Made by a program: the position numbers and the translations under genes
NCBI GenBank assembly: GCA_030752795.1
Contig: JASMDM010000098.1
Coordinates: forward strand, 1 to 40,556
Source of the DNA: SAR202 cluster bacterium
GTDB lineage: Bacteria; Chloroflexota; Dehalococcoidia; Lucifugimonadales; UBA1123
Reading direction: 5' to 3'
Length of the DNA stretch: 40,556 nucleotides
Part shown: piece by piece, positions 8,090 through 16,473 of the stretch
Position numbering within the stretch: the stretch's first letter is position 1
Layout: the number at the start of each line of letters is the position of its first letter
Notes under the pieces: model-generated
Told to the model about the DNA's origin: nothing
What the model saw: the letters and a program-made list of their open reading frames with translations, nothing else
Databases searched by the model: none

Positions 8090-9088
8090 ATGGGTGAAAT
8101 CGGACTGATGAACATGAGGCCGCCGGGCAGCACCTGGCGCGACGTCAAAGAGATCGCCGTGATGGCGGAGGAGTTGGGCTACAGTAGCCTGTCCGCCGGC
8201 GAGGCGTGGGGCGAAGACGCGTTTACGTCGCTGGCGCAACTGGCGGCGATCACGACGCGCATCCGAATCGGGACTAGCATCGTGCCGGTGTTCGCGCGAT
8301 CGCCCGCCAACATCGCGATGACCGCGCTCAACATGGACTTGATGTCCGAGGGTCGCTTCTTCCTCGGGCTCGGATCGAGCGGCGCCCTTGTGATCGAGGA
8401 CTTGCACGGCGAGAAGTTCGAGAAGCCGGTCACGCGGATGCGGGAGTACATCGACATCATCCGCAAGGCCATGCGAGGCGAGCGGATGGACCACGAAGGC
8501 GAGTTCTTCCAGACGAAACGGTTCCGGCTGCGGTTCAAGCCGTACCGGCCCGACCTCCCGATCTACATCGCCTCGTTGGGTCCGCCCAGCCTGCGCATGA
8601 CCGGCGAACTCGCCGACGGCTGGTTGCCGATCTACTTCGCACCGTCGCGTAAAGATGCGGCCGTGCTGCCCCTCAAGGAAGGCGCCGAGGCCTCGGGTCG
8701 GTCGTTGGACGACATCGCGATCTCGCCACAGGTGTCGGTGTACGTCACCGACGACGTCCCAGCCGCTCGCGATCGAGAGCGACCGCACATCGCGTTTTAC
8801 ATCGGCGGGATGGGCGTCTTCTACCACCGGTATTTCCATCGCATCGGGTTCGGCGAAGAGGCCGACCAGGTTCGAGAAGCCTATCTGGGACGCGACCGCG
8901 AGGGGGCGGCAAAGCTCGTCACCGACGAGATGGTCGATGCCACGGCGATCCTGGGCAACCCCGATCAGTGCCGCGAACAGATGGAAGCATTCTTTGACGT
9001 GGGTGTGTCCGAAATACGACTCGTGCTAAACGAGCCCGACAAAGACGCCTACGTCAAGACGATTCAGGCGCTGGCGCCAAACGGATAA
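8090..9088 (+). CDS. LLM-class flavin-dependent oxidoreductase
   Basis: Luciferase-like TIM-barrel enzyme of 332 residues using FMN or F420. Family features are the N-terminal MAEELGYSSL segment, RIRIGTSIVPVFARSP (about 58-73), the SEGRFFLGLGSSG strand (86-98), RMREYIDIIRKAMRGE (121-136), and the C-terminal GNPDQCREQMEAFFDVGV segment. The length and the GLG.SG form fit F420-type members (5,10-methylene-H4MPT reductase-like) at least as well as FMN monooxygenases, so the cofactor is open. GAGGAGG lies about 10 bases before the ATG. The isomerase-like gene at 9299 and CoA-transferase pair 2 follow on the same strand, perhaps forming one catabolic unit. Confidence 0.9.
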   Translation: MGEIGLMNMRPPGSTWRDVKEIAVMAEELGYSSLSAGEAWGEDAFTSLAQLAAITTRIRIGTSIVPVFARSPANIAMTALNMDLMSEGRFFLGLGSSGALVIEDLHGEKFEKPVTRMREYIDIIRKAMRGERMDHEGEFFQTKRFRLRFKPYRPDLPIYIASLGPPSLRMTGELADGWLPIYFAPSRKDAAVLPLKEGAEASGRSLDDIAISPQVSVYVTDDVPAARDRERPHIAFYIGGMGVFYHRYFHRIGFGEEADQVREAYLGRDREGAAKLVTDEMVDATAILGNPDQCREQMEAFFDVGVSEIRLVLNEPDKDAYVKTIQALAPNG

Positions 9089-9298
9089 CCGGGAGGGCAA
9101 ACGATGTCTGCCGGTTCTCGGGCCGTCCATCGGCCTTGCACGCAGGCCAGTCGGAACGATAGGATGGGCGCTCATTTGTCAGGCGCTCGGATGGATGCCG
9201 TCGGCTCCAAGTGCAACCGATCGTAACTGTTGACGGAACCGGCCCCGTGCGATAAGTCGTGGGGCCTCACCATTCGTGCTTCAATCAGGAGGAACGCG

Positions 9299-10147
9299 TT
9301 GGAGATTTCACTTTCCGCGATGATCATGGAAGGCCCGGACAAGATGGGCCGGCTGACCAACGAAGAGTTCACGAAGATGGCCGCGGACATCGGCTACCAC
9401 GGCATCTGCATGCGCGCGTCGCTCGCGGGAACGCAAACGCCGCGGGAGAACCGGCTTGAGCTCAAGCGCGATCTGGACAAACTCGGGCTGAAGTCCACGA
9501 TGGTGACGGCCGACTTCGACGTACCGCTGAACAACGAACGCGGTCCACTGGCGATGCGCGACATCGGACCGCACCTCGACGTTGCCGAGGACTTCGACGC
9601 CAAGCTGTTGCGCGTGTGCATCAAGAGTTGGTCGGACGTGAAATGGGTCCAGCGCGCCGCGGACGAGGCTCTCGAACGTGGAATTACGTTGACGCACATG
9701 GCTCACGGTCAGAGCATGTTCGAGACGGTCGACGGCTCGATCGAGTACGTGAAGCGCGTCAATCGGCGCAACTTCGCGCTGACGTACGAGACCACCAACT
9801 GGGTGTGGTGTTTGCAGGATGTCGGACGCGAGACAATCAAACGCATCGCGCCGTATCTGTGCTACGTCTACCTCAAGAACACGAAAATGTGGGACGGCGG
9901 CTCAAAGCGATCCCTGCGTTGGCATCCCGGCTGGGTGAACCTTGACGACGCGGTGTTCGGCGAGCCCGACACCGTCGATTTCGTCGAGATACTCGGAGCG
10001 ATGGAGGAGATCGGCTACGACGGCGTCGTGACGGTCCACCAGTCGCCGGTGGGCGACGAGACCATCGAGCACTGCGCCCAACACTGCTACGACTATTTGA
10101 CGGAGATCGGCAACTTCGAGCCGAAGCCGTCTCGCGTACTCAACTGA
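9299..10147 (+). CDS. Xylose-isomerase-like TIM-barrel protein (sugar phosphate isomerase/epimerase family)
   Basis: 282-residue AP-endonuclease-2/xylose-isomerase-like barrel, normally metal-dependent. Likely metal or catalytic positions are His residues in THMAHGQ, Glu in LTYETTNW, and His in VTVHQSPVGDE; the mid-barrel YVYLKNTKMWD strand is also typical. The longer frame is open upstream, but TTG 9299 is chosen because a strong AGGAGGA (9287-9293) lies 5 bases before it and it starts the first barrel strand (MEISLSAMI). It lies between an LLM oxidoreductase and CoA-transferase pair 2, suggesting isomerisation of a hydroxy- or keto-acid intermediate, but the substrate cannot be read. Confidence 0.82.
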   Translation: MEISLSAMIMEGPDKMGRLTNEEFTKMAADIGYHGICMRASLAGTQTPRENRLELKRDLDKLGLKSTMVTADFDVPLNNERGPLAMRDIGPHLDVAEDFDAKLLRVCIKSWSDVKWVQRAADEALERGITLTHMAHGQSMFETVDGSIEYVKRVNRRNFALTYETTNWVWCLQDVGRETIKRIAPYLCYVYLKNTKMWDGGSKRSLRWHPGWVNLDDAVFGEPDTVDFVEILGAMEEIGYDGVVTVHQSPVGDETIEHCAQHCYDYLTEIGNFEPKPSRVLN

Positions 10148-10268
10148 TCGCGGCGCGAATCCGAAGCCCCATCGCTCAGGCGACCGCGTCGAACCGAAGT
10201 CGAGCGCGCCGCGCCGTTTCGCGGCGACGCGGACTTGAATCTCACCGCGCCAAACTTGGAGAACCTGT

Positions 10269-11495
10269 ATGAATGACAACCAGGCCAATCCGGCCGCCCT
10301 GGGGCATTTGATCGTGCTCGAGGTAGTGGACGACATCGGCGAATTGTGCGGCAAGATGTTCGCCGACATGGGGGCGACCGTCACGCGCATCGAGCCGCCG
10401 GGAGGCGCGCCAAGCCGGAGCATCGGCCCGTTCCTCGACGACAAGGAGCATCCGGAGCGCAGCCTGCACTTCTGGAGTTACAACACCAATAAGCGCGGCG
10501 TCACGCTCGATCTCGACGCCCCGGAAGGCCAAGCTCTGTTCAAGCGCATGGCGGAGCGGGCGGACATCGTGATCGAGAGCATGACGCCAAGCTATATGGA
10601 TGATCGCGGACTGTCGTTCGACGACCTGCATCAGCTCAATCCGCGCCTCGTATACGTGTCGTTGAGCGCGTATGGCCGGAGCGGACCGAGGGCCAACTTC
10701 CCGGGCGGAGACCTCGCGGGTTGGGCGTCCAGCGGCTTCATGTACACGACCGGCTGGACCTGGCAACCCCCGATGCGTCCATGGGGACGGCAGGCGTCCC
10801 ACGCGGCTTGTCTGTACGCGATGAGCGGCGCGCTGGCGGCGATCCTGAATCGACGGCGATCAGGCAAAGGCCAGCACGTCGACGTATCGCTGCAGGAAGC
10901 TGCGGCATCCACAGGGGAAGGCTACGTGCCCTTCTACGTCGGCGACAACATGATCTCCGGCCGCAGAGACAACGATCACATCAACAGCTCCGGGTTCAAG
11001 GTCCTGCTGTGCAAAGACGGTTGGGTGCACTTCAACGTCGGCTGGCGAAGAGACAAAAACGCCATCGTCGAGTGGATGACCGATGAGGGCGTCGAGAGCG
11101 ACTTGACCGATAAGAAGTGGCTCGATCCGAAATACCGTCGCGCCAACTTCGACCATGTCGTCGAAATCGTGTCCGAGTGGACGAAGAACAAAACGAAGAC
11201 CGAGATTTTCGAGCAAGGCCAGGAACGCGGCCTCGAGTGCGCTCCGGTCTACACGATCCCCGAAGTGTACGACGACCCGCAACTCGCGCATCGAGGCTAC
11301 TGGGTCGACGTCGAGCACCCAGAGCTCGAACGGAGTTTCACGTACTCGGGCGCACCCTACTTGCTCAGCGAGACACCCTGGTCGATGCGGCGACGAGCTC
11401 CGTTGATCGGCGAGGACAACGATTCGATCTATGGCGACGAGCTCGGGCTCGACGACGACGAATTGGCGAATCTGACCCAGAAGAGGATCATCTAG
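10269..11495 (+). CDS. CaiB/BaiF CoA-transferase homologue lacking the catalytic Asp (pair 2, first gene)
   Basis: 408-residue family III fold with IEPPGGAPSR, YNTNKRGVTLDL and a C-terminal VEHPELERSFTYSGAP block, as in the other Asp-less members. At the catalytic site it reads GRQASHAAC: Ser177 stands where Asp should be and His178 follows, with correct spacing to NRRRSGKGQ. The gene is 22 bases upstream of an Asp-containing partner on the same strand. GGAG lies about 8 bases before the ATG. Likely a non-catalytic subunit that supplies CoA- or acid-binding surface to a heteromer; independent activity by another residue cannot be excluded. Confidence 0.88.
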   Translation: MNDNQANPAALGHLIVLEVVDDIGELCGKMFADMGATVTRIEPPGGAPSRSIGPFLDDKEHPERSLHFWSYNTNKRGVTLDLDAPEGQALFKRMAERADIVIESMTPSYMDDRGLSFDDLHQLNPRLVYVSLSAYGRSGPRANFPGGDLAGWASSGFMYTTGWTWQPPMRPWGRQASHAACLYAMSGALAAILNRRRSGKGQHVDVSLQEAAASTGEGYVPFYVGDNMISGRRDNDHINSSGFKVLLCKDGWVHFNVGWRRDKNAIVEWMTDEGVESDLTDKKWLDPKYRRANFDHVVEIVSEWTKNKTKTEIFEQGQERGLECAPVYTIPEVYDDPQLAHRGYWVDVEHPELERSFTYSGAPYLLSETPWSMRRRAPLIGEDNDSIYGDELGLDDDELANLTQKRII

Positions 11496-11517
11496 GCGGA
11501 TACGCCGGAGGAACGCA

Positions 11518-12741
11518 ATGGCTGGACCGTTAACCGACGTTCGAATCACCGACTTCACCTGGGTGCTGGCGGGGCCGTTCTGCACCAGGACCCTCGCCGA
11601 CATGGGCGCCGAGGTCATCAAGATCGAGGCCCGAAACCGGCCCGATCCGCACCGCAACTACATTAATCGAACGAACGATTTCCCCAACCCGTCCCCGTAC
11701 GGCGCGTTCGACAACTTCAACCGCAACAAACTTGGTCTCACGATCAATTCCCGCCATTCCGACGGGTTGGCGCTCATCAAAGACCTGATCGCCGTGAGCG
11801 ACGTCGTGACCGAGAATTTCCGCGGCGGCGTGCTCGACAGGTGGGGATTGTCGTTCGACGAGATGCGGAAGGCGAAGCCGGACATCATCAGCATGAGCCT
11901 GTCAGGCTTCGGACAGACGGGCCCCTACAACAACTACGCCTCGCACTTTCACATCCCGCAAGCGATGTCCGGGTTCACTCGGCTCTCTGGAATCGACGGC
12001 GACATCCCGGTGGTGGCCGGGTCTTGGGGCGACACAACGACCGGGCTTCAAGGCGCCGCCGCCGTCTGCATGGCTCTCGAACACCGAAGCGAAACCGGTC
12101 AAGGCCAGAAGATCGACGGCACCCAGCTCACGTCAACGACGCACGTCATGGGCAGCGCGTTCCTGGAGTACACGGCCAACGGAACGGTGCCGCACGCCAA
12201 CGGCAACCGCCTGCCCCACACCGCGACATCGGTCGAAGGCGCGTTCCCTTGCCAGGGAGAGGAACGATGGGTTGCCGTCGGTGTCCACACCGAGGACGAG
12301 TGGCGAACGTTCTGCGCGACCATCGAACGGACCGACCTGCTAGACGACTCACGATTCGCCGCGATCTCAGACCGGCGTGAGAACTGGCAGGAGCTCGAGA
12401 TCGAGGTAGAGCGATGGACCAGAGCGCGCACCGCCGAAGACGCGGCAACGACCCTTCGAGCTGCTGGCATCGAGTCTGTGGTCGTCGAGAACGTCGTCGA
12501 CATGATGGAACACGACAAGCAGCTCGCGCACAGGGGCTACTTCGTCGACGCCTGGCACCCGGACCGAAGCATCGGCACGCTACGGACAGAGGGTCCGGTG
12601 ACCAAATTCTCGGACACCCAGGGCACGATCCGCCGCACGGCGCCGCTGATCGGCGAGCACAACGAGTACGTCCTCGGCGAAGTGCTTGGCGTTTCGACCA
12701 ATCGCATGGCGGAGCTTCAAGAGGCCGGCGTCTTCTTCTAG
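11518..12741 (+). CDS. CaiB/BaiF CoA-transferase with catalytic Asp (pair 2, second gene)
   Basis: 407 residues. D172 in GSWGDTTTG is the catalytic Asp, with HRSETGQGQ at the usual distance. The N-terminus ITDFTWVLAGPFCTRTLADMGAE and the VTENFRGGVLDRWGL signature place it with the Asp-containing partner type. A GGAGGAA lies directly upstream of the ATG, and the gap from the Asp-less partner is 22 bases, so the two are very likely one transcript. Family knowledge: heteromeric family III enzymes such as BbsEF (benzylsuccinate) and SmtAB (malate) exist. The substrate here is unknown. Confidence 0.9.
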   Translation: MAGPLTDVRITDFTWVLAGPFCTRTLADMGAEVIKIEARNRPDPHRNYINRTNDFPNPSPYGAFDNFNRNKLGLTINSRHSDGLALIKDLIAVSDVVTENFRGGVLDRWGLSFDEMRKAKPDIISMSLSGFGQTGPYNNYASHFHIPQAMSGFTRLSGIDGDIPVVAGSWGDTTTGLQGAAAVCMALEHRSETGQGQKIDGTQLTSTTHVMGSAFLEYTANGTVPHANGNRLPHTATSVEGAFPCQGEERWVAVGVHTEDEWRTFCATIERTDLLDDSRFAAISDRRENWQELEIEVERWTRARTAEDAATTLRAAGIESVVVENVVDMMEHDKQLAHRGYFVDAWHPDRSIGTLRTEGPVTKFSDTQGTIRRTAPLIGEHNEYVLGEVLGVSTNRMAELQEAGVFF

Positions 12742-12753
12742 GCAGGTCGCGGT

Positions 12754-12808
12754 TGTCAGCTGACGGCTATCGGCTATCAGCTCACGGCTGACGGCTGTCA
12801 GCTTTCAG
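12754..12808. repeat. Short repeat tract of GTCAGCTGACGGCT-type units
   Basis: The gap between two convergent genes is filled with repeated CAGCT and ACGGCT words: TCAGCTGACGGCT, then TATCAGCTCACGGCT, then GACGGCTGTCAGCTTTCAG. The words include small palindromes (GTCAGCTGAC; CTGAC-GGCT-GTCAG), so hairpins can form in both directions. It could serve as a bidirectional terminator, but there is no T tract. Low-complexity tracts of this kind occur in many genomes. Confidence 0.5.
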
Positions 12809-12814
12809 AGTCCG

Positions 12815-13555
12815 CTACGGTATGCCGATCATCTCGGTTCGGCCGCCCAGCACGAGCGTCTGACCCGGAGCAATCCATTCGCCCATGCCGTCAGGCTTGA
12901 TGCGTTCGCGATAGCCGGCCCAACCGGCCTCGTCGCGGAAGTGGATTTCCGCCATTCCAGCGTAAGGCTCAGACGCCGGATCGGTGCTGTGATGCACCAC
13001 GTACCTGAAACCGCCGACCTGCTCCGCGACGGACCTAACGTTGGGTACATGGACGTTGAGCCAGTGAGTGAAGAATTTTTCGTAATCGGTCCCCTGTTTT
13101 GCCTTCACCAGGAAGGTCACTTTGAAGAATCCAGAGCGCGTGGTTGGAAACGGGGCGTCGAGCGTGAGAGGCACAACCTTGAGATCTTCTGCGCCGTCCA
13201 TCACCACGTACTCCGTGGTCGCCCAGGGTACGTAGGGCTCCGCGACTTGCTGGAACGAGTCGGTGGGTGTCGTGCCGTGCGGGGTGTCGGACCTGGCCGG
13301 CCGTTCCTGCCACAACAGCTGCGCGACGCCGTCCCAGACGTGCTCGCCGTCTTCGTTCGGGTCGTAGAGCGTGACGATGTAGCAGAGCGCGTGCGGGACG
13401 CCCTGCGACGCCTGGTTCTGAGCTCCTTGGATCACTTTGGGCATGTGGTGGGCGTACCAATGCGCCACCAACTGCTCCCGCGAGGTGGTGGGCCTGCGCT
13501 TGATGAGATACAGCATCTTCGCTCCAGGTGTGGCTTGCGGGGGCGACGAGGTCAT
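12815..13555 (-). CDS. Two-repeat EthD-type dimeric alpha/beta-barrel protein
   Basis: 246 residues made of two ferredoxin-like alpha/beta repeats. Repeat 1 begins KMLYLIKRRPTTSREQLVAHW and repeat 2 begins FFKVTFLVKAKQGTDYEKFF with HWLNVHVPNV. Both show the beta strand, then helix with HW...H..., of the EthD/dimeric barrel family, whose members assist oxygenase systems or act as small-molecule monooxygenases or isomerases. The frame extends upstream, but ATG 13555 is preferred because TTGGAG lies about 9 bases upstream and the first barrel strand begins at residue 13. It converges on CoA-transferase pair 2. Precise function unknown. Confidence 0.75.
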   Translation of the reverse strand: MTSSPPQATPGAKMLYLIKRRPTTSREQLVAHWYAHHMPKVIQGAQNQASQGVPHALCYIVTLYDPNEDGEHVWDGVAQLLWQERPARSDTPHGTTPTDSFQQVAEPYVPWATTEYVVMDGAEDLKVVPLTLDAPFPTTRSGFFKVTFLVKAKQGTDYEKFFTHWLNVHVPNVRSVAEQVGGFRYVVHHSTDPASEPYAGMAEIHFRDEAGWAGYRERIKPDGMGEWIAPGQTLVLGGRTEMIGIP

Positions 13556-13791
13556 GGATTCGCTCCAATCACAGCTTGTTTTTGGGGCCGACAATCGGCA
13601 TGGTAGCGTCGGCGCCGCGGGAGCGCAACCGGCGAGCGTTCGTTCGTATTGGGTCCGCTTAACGCACGCGAGCAAGGAAGCCGGTGGGCGGATTTACGTT
13701 CGACGCTAGTTTGGTGCGTCGGCAACAATGGCAGCGTCAGGAATTCCGAGTCGATGGGAACACGTTGACGTCTGGCAGCGAGACGTGAATC

Positions 13792-14808
13792 ATGGCGACT
13801 GATCCAATCATCCGGGCTGACAATGTTTCGAAGACCTTTCAGGTAATCAAGAGGCGCCCCGGCTTCATGGGCGGGCTCAAGACGCTTTTCTCCGCGGATT
13901 TTCAGGAAGTTCGGGCCGTAGACGGCATCTCGTTTGAGATCGGGCGAGGCGAGCTTGTGGGTTACCTCGGCCCCAATGGAGCCGGGAAATCCACCACGAT
14001 CAAGATGCTCACCGGCGTGCTGCGCCCAAGCGATGGCGAGATCGTCGTCAACGGGCTGGTTCCGTACGAAGAGCGCGGTCGCAACGCCAAGAACATCGGC
14101 GTCGTCTTCGGACAGCGGGAGCAACTGAACTGGGACCTTCCCCCTCGCGACACCTACCAACTCATGAGAAGGATGTACTCCATACCATCGGATAAATTTG
14201 ACAACAACCTGGCGATGTTCACCGAGCTCCTGGAGTTGCAGGACCTCCTCGACATCCCTGTTCGGCAGCTCTCCTTGGGCCAGAAGATGCGGTGTGAGAT
14301 CGTGGTCGCGCTGCTTCACGATCCGGAAGTGATATATCTGGAAGAGCCCACGATCGGTCTGGATGTGGTCTCCAAACACCGGATCATGGAATTCCTCCAG
14401 GAGTTGAACAGGGAACGGGGGACCACGATTCTTCTGACGACGCACGATCTTTCGGACATCGAAAAATTGTGCAAAAGGGTGATGATCATAGACGGCGGCG
14501 AGATCATTTACGACGGCCGGCTTGCAGAGATCCGCAGATTGTACGGCGCGACGCGTAGCCTGGTTTTCACCCCGCAGGACGGCGCCCGCCTCGACGGGCT
14601 GGAGAGCCTGGTCGACTCCATCGGGAACGGCGCAACGGTATATTTCGGAGACGAGGCTGTCGCCATCAGGTTTGACCCCCGTAAAGTCTCGGCGTCGGAA
14701 ATCACCAGACAGATCGTGACCAAGTACGAACTCAAAGACCTCTCGGTCGAGGAAGCGGACATCGAAACCATCGTCAGGGACATTTACGAACGGGGACAGG
14801 TCGGTTGA
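13792..14808 (+). CDS. ABC-2 type transporter ATP-binding protein
   Basis: 338-residue ABC ATPase that would power the two permeases downstream. Walker A GPNGAGKST is at 60-68, the Q-loop in VVFGQREQ (about 104-111), the signature LSLGQ at 160-164, and the H-loop His at 218 in LLTTHD. The Walker B strand ends in LEEPT (E184, E185), so the usual Asp is Glu; the catalytic Glu 185 is intact. The C-terminal 100 residues form the extension common in ABC-2 exporters of the YadG/daunorubicin type. The permeases are of the PF06182-like two-permease kind. The stop codon overlaps the TTG start of the first permease. Cargo unknown. Confidence 0.92.
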   Translation: MATDPIIRADNVSKTFQVIKRRPGFMGGLKTLFSADFQEVRAVDGISFEIGRGELVGYLGPNGAGKSTTIKMLTGVLRPSDGEIVVNGLVPYEERGRNAKNIGVVFGQREQLNWDLPPRDTYQLMRRMYSIPSDKFDNNLAMFTELLELQDLLDIPVRQLSLGQKMRCEIVVALLHDPEVIYLEEPTIGLDVVSKHRIMEFLQELNRERGTTILLTTHDLSDIEKLCKRVMIIDGGEIIYDGRLAEIRRLYGATRSLVFTPQDGARLDGLESLVDSIGNGATVYFGDEAVAIRFDPRKVSASEITRQIVTKYELKDLSVEEADIETIVRDIYERGQVG

Positions 14809-15639
14809 AGGACAGGCTCCTGGTACGGATACTGGAATCGTTGAACCGACACTACGGAATATTCGTGGTTTCGTTCAGAGGGAAGCTGGCGTACCGGTTC
14901 ACTTCTTCACGTCGCTTGTTCCCACGATGATGGTCGCCGCCATGCTGTACTTTCTCTGGACGGCCATCTTCGAAAACAGCACAAGCATCGACATGCCTTT
15001 GAGCACTCTGATCACGTACGTCTGTGTTGGGCAGGTGATCAGCATGAGCCGCATATCCTGGGCGCAGAGAAGACCGGCCTATCAGGTGGCGGAGAAAATC
15101 CGATCCGGCGACATCGCCATCGATTTGGTTCAGCCCGTCGATTACCAGGCTCTCCGGCTCAGCGACTCTCTCGGGCTGTACGTCGCCGAGACGGCGCTGA
15201 TCAACCTTCCGGCGTATCTCCTTGCCTAATCGTATCCGCCATCGACCCGCCCGCCTCCACGGAGGCAGCAGTCGGGTTCATTGCGAGCCTTTCGGGGGCG
15301 TTCCTGCTCGCGTATTCGATCACCTATCTCGGGAGTATGTTAGCTTTTTGGACCTTCGAGATACTTGGAGTGCTGTACGCCCAAAAGGCCGTCATGGACA
15401 TCCTGGCGGGCAGCATCATGCCTCTTTCGCTTTTCCCCGGCTGGCTCAGAACCATCGCGCTCGCGCTTCCGTTCCAGGGCGTCGCTCATGTTCCGCTTTC
15501 GATCTACATCGGGTCGATTGAAGGGTCGGACATTTGGCTTGAGATACTTAAACAATGGGTTTGGGTCGTAGCAATGCTCGTATTAACGAGACTGATCTGG
15601 CTGAGGGCGTCCAGAAGAATCGTCATACAGGGGGGATGA
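14805..15639 (+). pseudogene. ABC-2 permease 1, broken by two frameshifts
   Basis: An ABC-2 membrane subunit (PF06182-like) read in three successive frames. Frame 1 runs from TTG 14805 through VVSFRGKLAYR (to about 14897). Frame 2 starts near 14900 with HFFTSLVPTMMVAAMLYFLW and runs to INLPAYLLA, stopping at 15229. Frame 3 picks up at once with IVSAIDPPASTEAA and runs to the stop at 15639. Each shift equals one missing base (near 14898 and near 15227). Repaired, the protein would have about 278 residues with six hydrophobic segments, close to its 263-residue sister. The ATPase and second permease are intact, so assembly or sequencing error is as likely as true decay. Confidence 0.82.
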
Positions 15640-15640
15640 G

Positions 15641-16432
15641 GTGACCCGCTACCTGAGTTTGTACATCCTGTACCTGCGGATCGCGATCAAGGTTCCGCTC
15701 CAGTATCGAGCCGACCTGTGGATCGGGTTTGTGAGCACCGCGATCGCGCAAGGGATGACCATACTCTTCATCTCAGTCATCTTCACCAAAATTCGGGTGA
15801 TCGAGGGATGGGGGTTTTACGAGGTCGTCCTCATCTACGGTCTCACCACCGCCTCCCGTTACGGGAGTGACGTGTTCTTGAACATGCCAATGGGCCTGCA
15901 TTGGTTCATTGTGAACGGAGATCTGGACATCGTGCTCGTTCGCCCAGCCAATGCTCTGTTCCAGATGATCGGTTCGGCAGGGAACTTTTTCCCTGCGATA
16001 GGCCACATGGCGGTTGGCATCGCCGCGATAATCTTCGGCCTCAGAGGGCTCGACGTTCAGTTTCACGCTTGGTGGACTTTGTACATTCCGGTGGTGATCG
16101 TGTCCGGGACTGTGTTGTTCTACGCGATCAGGCTAATGGCGGCTTCCATAGGCTTCTGGGCAACCGATGCCAGGTCCCTGATATATCCCCTGTCGTGGTT
16201 TTCCGACTTTGCTCAATTTCCGGCCGTCGTCTATCCCGCCCCGATACTGATCATTCTGGCTTGGGTGCTGCCTTATGCCATGATGGGCTTCTATCCGGCG
16301 GCCTTCATGGTGCGAGGAGGCGAGTACAGAGTTATGGGCCTGATCGCTCCGTTCATGGGGTGGGCGTTCCTGGGCGTGAGCCTCCTGGTCTGGCGGGCTG
16401 GCATCAGAAGATACGAAAGCCCGGGCTCCTGA
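15641..16432 (+). CDS. ABC-2 permease 2 (PF06182-like)
   Basis: 263-residue integral membrane protein with about six hydrophobic segments. Examples are DLWIGFVSTAIAQGMTILFI (about 25-45), MAVGIAAIIFGL (about 123-134), WWTLYIPVVIVSGTVLFYAI, and the last helix near GWAFLGVSLLVW. The FIVNGDLDIVLVRPANALFQ segment is characteristic of this permease family; the sister protein has the parallel IRSGDIAIDLVQPVDYQAL. GTG 15641 follows a GGGGGGATGAG stretch and lies one base after the stop of permease 1, so the three genes form one operon (ATPase, permease, permease). Export of an unknown compound is the default expectation. Confidence 0.88.
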   Translation: MTRYLSLYILYLRIAIKVPLQYRADLWIGFVSTAIAQGMTILFISVIFTKIRVIEGWGFYEVVLIYGLTTASRYGSDVFLNMPMGLHWFIVNGDLDIVLVRPANALFQMIGSAGNFFPAIGHMAVGIAAIIFGLRGLDVQFHAWWTLYIPVVIVSGTVLFYAIRLMAASIGFWATDARSLIYPLSWFSDFAQFPAVVYPAPILIILAWVLPYAMMGFYPAAFMVRGGEYRVMGLIAPFMGWAFLGVSLLVWRAGIRRYESPGS

Positions 16433-16473
16433 GGAAGGTGTGCCCGGCCAGGTCGATGGCCTGCGAATCAATC

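Noticed and set aside
12754-12808. CRISPR-like repeat tract
   Set aside because: The units are short, uneven and without spacers; it is a small low-complexity repeat.
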